From the NCBI GenBank assembly GCA_027592035.1, contig JAQCIK010000022.1, positions 1 through 33,990 of the forward strand: 33,990 nucleotides of DNA. Direction: 5' to 3'. Of the stretch, positions 7,918-14,290 are shown one piece after another (positions within the stretch are counted from its first letter, which is position 1; every line of letters begins with the position of its first letter). The translations under genes and the position numbers were made by a program. The notes beneath the pieces are model-generated. The model saw only the letters and a program-made list of their open reading frames with translations, made no database searches and was not told the DNA's origin. The DNA comes from Casp-actino8 sp001510455. Lineage in GTDB: Bacteria; Actinomycetota; Acidimicrobiia; Acidimicrobiales; Ilumatobacteraceae.

Positions 7918-8535
7918 TCACACGCTCGCCACGAGGAGCGAGGTGATCGCTCCCACCACCAGAAACGGTCCGAAGGCGATGGTCGACTCACGAGTGGCTC
8001 GACGAAGGAGCAACGACGAGCCGACGACCACACCCGCCGACACGAATGCGACGGACAACGCCGTCCACACGGCGGACACCCCACCGAATCCGGCCACCGT
8101 GCCGAGTGCCGGTGCGAGTCTGACGTCTCCGTCCCCCAGACCACCACGACTCGCGAGATACAGAACGAGGAGGATTCCCGTGGCGATCGTCGAACCGGCG
8201 AGGGCATCGATCAGTCTGGTGACGTCTCCCTCGCTCACTGCACCCATCGCAACGAGAAACACCACGCACGTCCCGAGCGGATAGCTGATCTCGCGCGGTA
8301 GACGCCGACACGCGATGTCGATCTCGGCCAACACCACGAAACCGACCACGAGAATCACAGCCGCCACGCCGATCCACGAGAATCCCCACCTCGTTGCGAC
8401 CACCGCCGAGAGCACCGACGACACCGCCGACCAGAAGGCGATGTCGCGACGCCGTCTCGACACGAATCTCGCCGACACGGGCCACATCACGAACCACGAA
8501 GTGATGCCGATGACACCACCTACGAACGTCCACAC
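7918..8535 (-). CDS. Prepilin peptidase-like A24 membrane protease
   Basis: This 205-residue polytopic membrane protein has about six hydrophobic segments and both catalytic aspartates of the A24 (type IV prepilin leader peptidase) family. D73 lies in EIDIACRRLP. D135 lies in GLGDGD, the GxGD motif. The family's C-terminal FGPFLVVGA is also present. The N-terminal Cys-rich methyltransferase domain of PilD is absent, as in short archaeal-type or Flp/Tad-type peptidases. No pilin or secretion gene lies in this window, so the substrate is unknown. The start is GTG 8535, strongly supported by AAGGAGG 5 nt upstream. Confidence 0.8.
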   Translation of the reverse strand: MWTFVGGVIGITSWFVMWPVSARFVSRRRRDIAFWSAVSSVLSAVVATRWGFSWIGVAAVILVVGFVVLAEIDIACRRLPREISYPLGTCVVFLVAMGAVSEGDVTRLIDALAGSTIATGILLVLYLASRGGLGDGDVRLAPALGTVAGFGGVSAVWTALSVAFVSAGVVVGSSLLLRRATRESTIAFGPFLVVGAITSLLVASV

Positions 8536-8540
8536 GACGA

Positions 8541-8547
8541 CCTCCTT
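8541..8547 (-). promoter_or_regulatory. Full Shine-Dalgarno AAGGAGG of the A24 peptidase gene
   Basis: AAGGAGG is followed by 5 nt and GTG 8535. It is the strongest ribosome binding site I see in the window, where many operon-leading genes have none, and it fixes this GTG as the start. Confidence 0.75.
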
Positions 8548-8594
8548 CTCGATACCTACGCCGGAAGTTCGACGATGTCACGTTCGACGAGGGA

Positions 8595-8610
8595 GGAGTC
8601 TCAAGACTCC
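8595..8610 (-). terminator. Possible hairpin terminator after the epimerase gene
   Basis: GGAGTC/GACTCC forms a 6-bp stem closed by a 4-nt loop, starting 7 nt after the epimerase stop on the minus strand. No T-run follows, so it may be only a stabilising or weak termination hairpin. Confidence 0.35.
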
Positions 8611-8617
8611 GGAAAGA

Positions 8618-9019
8618 TCACTCCTGAACGAGTTCGATGAGGGTTCCGAAAGAGCCCTTGGGATGGATGAACGCCACCGTCGTTCCCCGACTACCCGGGC
8701 GCGGCTCCTTGTCGATCGGCGTGGCACCGGCGTCGATCATCGCCTTCAGTGCCGCCGCACAGTCGTCGACTCGATAACCGACGTGATGAAGTCCTTCACC
8801 ACGCTTCTCGATGGCCTTGGCCACCGGACTGTCGTCGCGCGTGGGCGTGAGCAACTGAACGTAACTCTCGGCCACTTTCAACAAAGCCTCTTCCACTCCG
8901 TCGCGCTCGACCACCTCACGATGATCGACGGTCGCCCCGAATGCGCGCTGGTAGTAATCGATAGCGGATTCGAGATCCTTGACGGCGATTGCTACGTGAT
9001 CGATTTCGGTGAGGATCAT
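8618..9019 (-). CDS. mce: Methylmalonyl-CoA epimerase (possibly also ethylmalonyl-CoA)
   Basis: This 133-residue vicinal-oxygen-chelate protein epimerises the (2S)/(2R) forms of methylmalonyl-CoA. Metal ligands typical of the family are visible: His in IDHVAIAV (H8), Gln in YVQLLTP, His in GLHHVGYRV and Glu in GTLIELVQE at the end. The length matches the family. The frame is open upstream to 9076, but those codons overlap the ccr end, so ATG 9019, beginning MILTEIDHVAIAV, is the sound start. It lies 25 nt downstream of ccr on the same strand. This neighbourhood fits the ethylmalonyl-CoA pathway or propionyl/butyryl-CoA use, where an epimerase acts after the carboxylase/reductase. Confidence 0.92.
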   Translation of the reverse strand: MILTEIDHVAIAVKDLESAIDYYQRAFGATVDHREVVERDGVEEALLKVAESYVQLLTPTRDDSPVAKAIEKRGEGLHHVGYRVDDCAAALKAMIDAGATPIDKEPRPGSRGTTVAFIHPKGSFGTLIELVQE

Positions 9020-9044
9020 GTCGTCAGCCTGCCACGAGGTCTCG

Positions 9045-10376
9045 TCAGCGGCGGAATCGAGTGAGGTTCGCCTCACCCACCTTGGCGCGCAGTTCGGGGT
9101 CGGTCACACCGAGACCCTCTTCGGGGGCCAGGCACAACACCCCGAGCTTGCCCTCGTGCATGTTGTGGTGGATCTGGAATGCCGCCTCACCGGTCTGATC
9201 GAGCGCGAACGTCTGGCTGATCACCGGATGGATCATTCCCTTGGCGATGAGACGATTGGCCTGCCAGGCCTCCTGGTAGTTGGCGAAGTGACTACCGACG
9301 AGCCGCTTCAGCCGCATCCAGAAGTGTCGATTGTCGAACTCCATCATGAAACCGCTCGTCGCGGCACAGGTGACCACCGTGCCGCCGCGCTTGGTCACGT
9401 ACATCGATGCGGCGAACGTGGACCGGCCAGGATGCTCGAACACGATGTCGGGATCTTCGCCGACGAGATCACGGATGTCGGAACCCAGACGTCGCCACTC
9501 GGATTCGTCGTGTGTGTGTTCGTCCTTCCAGAACTTGTATCCGGCCTCTTTGCGATCGATGATCGCTTCGACACCCATGTCGCGCAGGATCTGCGCCTTC
9601 TCGGCGTTCGACACCACACACACCGGGATTCCACCACCGTTCAGAACGTATTGGGTCGCATACGCTCCGATACCTCCCGTGGCTCCCCAGATGAGCACGA
9701 CGTCGCCCTGCTTCATGGCGGCACCGTTGGGTGACACGAGCATTCGGTAACTCGTGGAGTTGCACAACGCGTTGACGGCCGCCTCTTCCCACGTGAGGTG
9801 AGCGGGTTTGGGCATCAACTGGTTCGCCTTCACCACCGAGAGATCGGCGAGTCCACCGAAGTTCGTCTCGTAGCCCCAGATGCGTTGATTGGCGGCCAAC
9901 ATCGAATCATCGTGAGCCGTGTTGTCCTGGTCGTCGACATGGTTGCAGTGCACGGTCACGTGATCACCGGGCTTCCAGAGACGCACGGCCGAACCGACTT
10001 TCACCACCACACCGGAGGCGTCACTTCCGATCACCTGATAGGGCTGATCGTGTCGCTTGGCCCACTCACTCTCGCGAGCCAGCCTCTTCATCGGTCCGAA
10101 CGTCGAGACCGGCTCGAAAATGCTCGACCACACGGTGTTGAAGTTGATGCTGCTGGCCATCACGGCCACGTAGACCTCGTCCGGAGCCAGCTCGGGTGTG
10201 GGTACGTCACCGATGTGAATGCTCTGCCGCGGATCCTTGGCCTCGGAGGCGACGCCCTCGAACATGGCGGTGTCCTCGGCCCGCACGAAGGCGGCCCGGT
10301 AGCTGTCGGGAATCGGCAGGGCGGCGATGGCCGCCGAATCGGCGCCGGTGAGGATGGCTTCGCGGATCTGGTCCAT
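9045..10376 (-). CDS. ccr: Crotonyl-CoA carboxylase/reductase
   Basis: This 443-residue medium-chain dehydrogenase/reductase converts crotonyl-CoA, CO2 and NADPH to ethylmalonyl-CoA. Family-specific segments are clear: SSINFNTVW, IWGYETNFGG, the nucleotide-binding GATGGIG (231-237), EHPGRSTFAAS and GSHFANYQEAW. By recalled alignment to Kitasatospora setae Ccr (CO2 pocket N81, F170, E171, H365), the equivalents here are N80, Tyr169, E170 and H363. Tyr in place of Phe is notable. ATG 10376 is 7 nt after TATATT, so a leaderless start fits; GTG 10394 lies upstream of that box. The enzyme feeds the ethylmalonyl-CoA pathway or supplies extender units. It is followed by mce and is divergent from the thiolase. 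Confidence 0.93.
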   Translation of the reverse strand: MDQIREAILTGADSAAIAALPIPDSYRAAFVRAEDTAMFEGVASEAKDPRQSIHIGDVPTPELAPDEVYVAVMASSINFNTVWSSIFEPVSTFGPMKRLARESEWAKRHDQPYQVIGSDASGVVVKVGSAVRLWKPGDHVTVHCNHVDDQDNTAHDDSMLAANQRIWGYETNFGGLADLSVVKANQLMPKPAHLTWEEAAVNALCNSTSYRMLVSPNGAAMKQGDVVLIWGATGGIGAYATQYVLNGGGIPVCVVSNAEKAQILRDMGVEAIIDRKEAGYKFWKDEHTHDESEWRRLGSDIRDLVGEDPDIVFEHPGRSTFAASMYVTKRGGTVVTCAATSGFMMEFDNRHFWMRLKRLVGSHFANYQEAWQANRLIAKGMIHPVISQTFALDQTGEAAFQIHHNMHEGKLGVLCLAPEEGLGVTDPELRAKVGEANLTRFRR

Positions 10377-10382
10377 TCGTCG

Positions 10383-10388
10383 AATATA
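10383..10388 (-). promoter_or_regulatory. Candidate -10 box of ccr (leaderless)
   Basis: TATATT followed by 6 nt and the ATG at 10376. No good -35 box is seen at 16-18 nt, and no Shine-Dalgarno is present. Confidence 0.5.
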
Positions 10389-10461
10389 TGGCACTTGGTT
10401 ACTGGCGAGTAGGTTCGGGGATCGTCAGACGTGCCACGTGCACCATCTCGAAAGGCCCACC

Positions 10462-11637
10462 ATGCCTGGTTCCTACATCGTCGCCGGAGCCCGTACCCCG
10501 ATCGGGAAGATGAGCGGAGCTCTCGCCTCTTTCTCGGCTGCCGACCTGGGTGGCGTCGCGATCGCCGCCGCCCTCGAACGGGCCGGGGTGTCGGGCACCG
10601 AGGTCGACCACGTGATCATGGGGCAGGTGCTCATGGCCGGTCAGGGCCAGGTACCGAGTCGCCAAGCCGCTGTGAAGGCCGGCATCCCCATGAACGTACC
10701 GGCCGTGAACGTGAACAAGGTGTGTCTGTCGGGGCTCAACGCGATCTACCTCGCCGATCAGATGATCCAGTCGGGTGACGCCGACATCGTGATCGCCGGT
10801 GGCATGGAGAGCATGACCAACGCTCCGTACCTCGCCGATGGTGCACGCGGCGGTTTCCGATACGGCAACACCGAACTGCGTGACGCGATCATCGCCGACG
10901 GACTGTGGTGCGCATTCGACGCCTGTCTCATGGGACTCGGAACCGAGCGTTACACGGGTGGTGGAATCACCCGAGCCGAACAGGACGATTTGGCCATGAA
11001 GAGCAACCAGCGTGCAGCGGCAGCCGTCGACAAGTTGGCCGAGGAGATCGTGCCGATCAGCATTCCGCAACGAAAGGGTGATCCGAAGATCGTCGCCACC
11101 GACGAAGGTGTGCGGGCCGAGACCACCATGGACACTCTCGCCACGCTCAAGCCGGCCTTCGACAAAGAAGGAACCATCACAGCGGCCAATGCCTCACAGA
11201 TCAGCGATGGCGCGTCGGCCATGGTGATCATGAGCGAAAAGGCGATGAAGGCGAGCGGTGTCACTCCTCTCGGGCAGGTCGTGAGTTATGGCATGGTCGC
11301 CGGTCCCGACAACGCATCCCTTCTCACTCAGCCGAGTCGAGCCATCAACGCCGCCCTCGCCAAGGTGGGAATGAAGGTGTCCGACATGAACCTCTTCGAA
11401 TTGAACGAGGCTTTCGCCGCCGTCGGGATCGCCTCCATGCGCGAACTCGGGATCTCCGATGACATCGTGAACGTCAACGGAGGTGCGATCGCGCTCGGTC
11501 ACCCCATCGGGATGAGTGGCAATCGTGTGGCTCTGACCTTGTTGCACGAACTGCGCCGTCGTGGCGGAGGAGTCGGAGCCGCCGCCCTGTGTGGTGGAGG
11601 CGGCCAGGGCGATGCCATCATCGTCCGGACCGTGTGA
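10462..11637 (+). CDS. Acetyl-CoA C-acetyltransferase (thiolase)
   Basis: This 391-residue thiolase catalyses reversible acetoacetyl-CoA formation or beta-ketoacyl-CoA thiolysis. The catalytic Cys88 is in NVNKVCLSG. The NEAF motif, His347 in GGAIALGHP and Cys377 in ALCGGGGQG complete the active site. Sequence style and length fit the biosynthetic/degradative acetyl-CoA acetyltransferase group. The frame is open upstream, but ATG 10462, with AAAGG about 7 nt before it and the conserved N-terminus GSYIVAGARTPIGK, is the start. It is divergent from ccr. Together with ccr and mce it could supply C4 units to the ethylmalonyl-CoA route. Confidence 0.92.
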   Translation: MPGSYIVAGARTPIGKMSGALASFSAADLGGVAIAAALERAGVSGTEVDHVIMGQVLMAGQGQVPSRQAAVKAGIPMNVPAVNVNKVCLSGLNAIYLADQMIQSGDADIVIAGGMESMTNAPYLADGARGGFRYGNTELRDAIIADGLWCAFDACLMGLGTERYTGGGITRAEQDDLAMKSNQRAAAAVDKLAEEIVPISIPQRKGDPKIVATDEGVRAETTMDTLATLKPAFDKEGTITAANASQISDGASAMVIMSEKAMKASGVTPLGQVVSYGMVAGPDNASLLTQPSRAINAALAKVGMKVSDMNLFELNEAFAAVGIASMRELGISDDIVNVNGGAIALGHPIGMSGNRVALTLLHELRRRGGGVGAAALCGGGGQGDAIIVRTV

Positions 11638-11659
11638 GGCCCGCCGAAAATACCTGATC

Positions 11660-11683
11660 AGAGGGGTATTCGTCCCCGTCTTT
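11660..11683 (+). terminator. Possible terminator after the thiolase gene
   Basis: AGA-GGGG and CCCC-G-TCT form a stem with one bulge around a 7-nt loop, followed by TTT. The T-run is short, so this is weak. Confidence 0.35.
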
Positions 11684-11710
11684 GACTTGGTTTCGTCATT
11701 TTCGTAACGT
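11682..11710 (+). promoter_or_regulatory. Promoter-like sequence with no evident gene
   Basis: TTGACT (11682-11687), 17 nt, then TAACGT (11705-11710), in an AT-richer patch after the thiolase gene. Downstream on this strand there is only the 3' end of recR on the opposite strand and the 21-bp repeats. Any transcript would be a small RNA or antisense to recR. Confidence 0.35.
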
Positions 11711-11824
11711 AATTGTCATACATAAGCGGGGGGTATTTCTCGCTGTGTGGCTCCGGGGCACTGTCCCGATCCTGGCTCATCTTCCGCCCGCGGTCAGGAC
11801 CGATCAGTGCCTCGGACCGCGTCG

Positions 11825-11885
11825 GACACTCAGTCGTCCAGACATGACACTCAGTCGTCCAGACATGACACTCAGTCGTCCAGAC
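11825..11885. repeat. Tandem repeat, 3 copies of 21 bp, spanning the recR stop
   Basis: The unit GACACTCAGTCGTCCAGACAT occurs at 11825-11845 and 11846-11866, and again over its first 19 bases at 11867-11885. The recR stop codon and last codons lie in the third copy. The first two copies look like duplications of the gene's 3' end into the intergenic space. The 21-bp unit is free of stops in one minus-strand frame. Confidence 0.9.
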
Positions 11886-12480
11886 GACGGCGACCGCTGA
11901 TCGCTCGGCCGAGAGTCAGCTCGTCGGCGTATTCGAGGTCACCGCCGACGGGTAGACCCGACGCCGGTCGCGACACCGTGATATCGAAAGGCTTCAGCAA
12001 ACGTCCGATGTACTGAGCCGTCACTTCCCCCTCGGTGTTGGGGTTGGTGCAGACGATCACTTCCTTCACGTCTTCGTCGTTGATGCGCATCACGAGTTCG
12101 CGCATCTTCAACTGATCGGGACCGATCCCCTCGATCGGATTCATCACACCCAGAAGAACGTGGTAGCGACCCTTGAATTCGCCGGTTCGCTCGAGAGGGA
12201 TGATGTCGCGACTCTCTTCGACGACACAGATCACCGAGCCGTCTCGTCGTGAGTCGGCACAGATCGGGCACAGTTCGTCATCGGCGAAGTTGAAGCAACG
12301 ACTACAGAAACGAACTCGTGCCTTGGCATCGGAAATCGCCGCCGCCAGACGTTCGACGTCTTCGGTGGGCAGTTTCAACAAATGGAAAGCGATCCGCTGC
12401 GCCGATCGTGGGCCGACACCTGGCAGACGACCGAGATGGTCGATCAGATTCTGAACCGGGAGTGTGTACGTGGACGCCAC
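11872..12480 (-). CDS. recR: Recombination mediator protein RecR
   Basis: This 202-residue RecF-pathway protein loads RecA at gaps together with RecO. The N-terminal helix-hairpin-helix is recognisable (LPGVGPRSAQRIAFHLL). It is followed by a C4 zinc motif (CSRC...CPIC), a Toprim domain (VVEESRDI), and a Walker B-like/C-terminal segment (ASGLPVGGDLEYAD). The frame is open into the dnaX end. GTG 12480, beginning VASTYTLPVQNLID, fits the family N-terminus and lies 14 nt after the dnaX stop, so the two are probably cotranscribed. The gene's last codons are part of the 21-bp tandem repeat. The ybaB gene usually found between dnaX and recR is missing here. Confidence 0.94.
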   Translation of the reverse strand: MASTYTLPVQNLIDHLGRLPGVGPRSAQRIAFHLLKLPTEDVERLAAAISDAKARVRFCSRCFNFADDELCPICADSRRDGSVICVVEESRDIIPLERTGEFKGRYHVLLGVMNPIEGIGPDQLKMRELVMRINDEDVKEVIVCTNPNTEGEVTAQYIGRLLKPFDITVSRPASGLPVGGDLEYADELTLGRAISGRRRLDD

Positions 12481-12494
12481 GATCGAACCGACTC

Positions 12495-14210
12495 TCAGGA
12501 CTCTTCCGTGATGAACTTGGCATCGGGGAAAGCTTCGAGAAGTTCTTCCTCGGCCGATTTCGCAGTGGCCGTCGGAAGTTTCTTGATGTCGTCGATACTC
12601 ATCTCGTCGTCGTCGAGTGGATCGGATGCCTTCTTGCGTTTCGGCGCCGGCTTGTCGTCGACCACGTCGATCTCGACCACACACCGGGTTCCGGCAGCTT
12701 TGTGCACCGCAGTGGTGATGTCGTCGATGTACTCGCGTACTCGCTTGGCCGCATGCTCGTTGTCGACCACGAGAACCACCGCACCGTCACGCAGCGTCGG
12801 CTTGACCATCTGAGCCACGGCACGACGCATACCCGCGAAGGTTCCCACGACGAGATCGGACCAACCGTCGACCACCGCCTGTGTCGAACCGCCATTCGAC
12901 GTCGGTTCCGCCGGCGGTTCATCGTCCGCCGGTGCGCTTTCGGGGCGCGAAGAACCTCCGGTGGAGTCGGGCCGAGCGACCGCCGGACGAGCGGTGGCGC
13001 CGGACGGATCACGGGCCACACGACCACCGAGAACCGCCCGGCCCGTGGACGGGTTGACCGGCGCCGGAGCCGGCGCCGGGTTGGCACCGCCCTCCGCCAC
13101 GATGCGTTCGAGCTTCTCGACCCGCGCGAGCAGACCATCGAGTCCGGTGTCGAGTTGCCGGTGCACGAGTCGCACGAGAGCGACTTCGAGAATGACCCGC
13201 TGATCGGGGGCGCCTCTCATCTCGAGAAGGGCGGTACCGAGTGTCTCGATGATCTTGACGATGCGGGCCGTTCCGAGACGACGAGACTGATCGGCCAGAA
13301 CCTCGGCCCGATGTTGCTGCACCTGCACGAGCTCGGGGGCCATTTGAGTCAAGAAGCAATCACGTAAGTGGCGGACGAGGTCGTCGACGATCGACCGGGG
13401 GTCACGGCCGCTGTGCACTGTTTGGGCGACGGCGGCCAGCAGACGGCCGGCGTCGTGATCGATCAATGCTTCGATGAAATCATCGACCGGGGTGCTCTCG
13501 TCGAGCGCCCCTCCGGTGGCGGCCAGAAGTTCGAGAGCCGACAACGTGTCTCGGGCCGACCCACCACCGCGTCGCAGGACCGATTCGAGGCCGTGCTCGT
13601 CGAGTTCGATTCCGGCATCGGCGGCAACCCACTTCACATGTTTCTCGAGATCGTCGACCGGGAGCAGATGGAACTGCAGATGCTGAGTTCGGCTCCGGAT
13701 GGTTTCGGGGACCTTCTCGGGATCGGTGGTGGCGAGGACGAACACCACGTGCGACGGCGGTTCTTCGAGCGTCTTCAAGAGAGCAACAACTGCGTCACGA
13801 GACAGCTGATGCACTTCGTCAATGATGTACACCTTGTTCCGGCCGGGAGAAGCAAGGCCGATTTTTTTGACAATCAACTCCTTCATGTCGTCGATTCCGC
13901 GGTAGCTGGCCGCGTCGAGTTCGATGACGTCGAAACTGCTGCCGGACTGAACGGCCACACACGACGAACACACGCAGCACGGTTCACCGTCGACCGTCGC
14001 TTCGCAGTTGAGGACCTTGGCGAGGATGCGAGCCGTGGTGGTCTTGCCCGTACCCCGAGGACCAGAGAACAGATAGGCATGACCGACACGATCGTTGGCC
14101 ACCGCGTTCTTCAGGGCCCGGGCCACGTGGTCCTGGCCGCGCAACTCGTCGAACCGCTGTGGCCGATAGCGCCGATACAGCGCCTGGTACTCGGTCGAAT
14201 CGGCCATCAC
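12495..14210 (-). CDS. dnaX: DNA polymerase III gamma/tau subunit
   Basis: This 571-residue clamp-loader ATPase of the replicative polymerase has a Walker A motif GPRGTGKT (50-57). A zinc module uses C69, C78/C79, C81 and C84. The Walker B motif is VYIIDE (127-132), and sensor 1 lies in LATTDPEK. The arginine-finger motif reads SRT instead of the usual SRC. A Pro/Ala/Gly-rich linker covers about 385-440, followed by a tau-like C-terminal domain (about 440-530) and an acidic tail. GTG 14210 is 7 nt after TAGAGT, so a leaderless start fits, with ATG 14207 as the alternative. A7 at codons 115-117 is a potential slippery run. recR follows after 14 nt. Confidence 0.94.
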   Translation of the reverse strand: MMADSTEYQALYRRYRPQRFDELRGQDHVARALKNAVANDRVGHAYLFSGPRGTGKTTTARILAKVLNCEATVDGEPCCVCSSCVAVQSGSSFDVIELDAASYRGIDDMKELIVKKIGLASPGRNKVYIIDEVHQLSRDAVVALLKTLEEPPSHVVFVLATTDPEKVPETIRSRTQHLQFHLLPVDDLEKHVKWVAADAGIELDEHGLESVLRRGGGSARDTLSALELLAATGGALDESTPVDDFIEALIDHDAGRLLAAVAQTVHSGRDPRSIVDDLVRHLRDCFLTQMAPELVQVQQHRAEVLADQSRRLGTARIVKIIETLGTALLEMRGAPDQRVILEVALVRLVHRQLDTGLDGLLARVEKLERIVAEGGANPAPAPAPVNPSTGRAVLGGRVARDPSGATARPAVARPDSTGGSSRPESAPADDEPPAEPTSNGGSTQAVVDGWSDLVVGTFAGMRRAVAQMVKPTLRDGAVVLVVDNEHAAKRVREYIDDITTAVHKAAGTRCVVEIDVVDDKPAPKRKKASDPLDDDEMSIDDIKKLPTATAKSAEEELLEAFPDAKFITEES

Positions 14211-14216
14211 TCGACG

Positions 14217-14222
14217 ACTCTA
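14217..14222 (-). promoter_or_regulatory. Candidate -10 box of dnaX-recR (leaderless)
   Basis: TAGAGT followed by 6 nt and GTG 14210. No convincing -35 box. The 80-nt region up to the divergent copC/copD-like gene also holds TACCGT (14274-14279) on the plus strand, a possible -10 for that gene, and a 5-bp hairpin GCCCC/GGGGC (14247-14261). Confidence 0.5.
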
Positions 14223-14290
14223 CTCAGGGGGTGAAACGTGGGGAATGCCCCTGCTCGGGGCGGTGTCGGCAACTACCGTGGAGACCGACC

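Noticed and set aside
11825..11885. CRISPR-like appearance of the 21-bp repeats (and of the 13-bp repeats at 19460)
   Set aside because: Copies are directly abutting with no spacers and no cas genes nearby.
11682..11900. Plus-strand 72-codon frame containing the 21-bp repeats (TLSRPDM units)
   Set aside because: No ribosome binding site or homology, and it runs into recR antisense. The repeat periodicity comes from the DNA duplication.
12318..13367. Plus-strand frame of 349 codons opposite recR/dnaX
   Set aside because: Antisense to two well-identified genes; Arg-rich with no domain.
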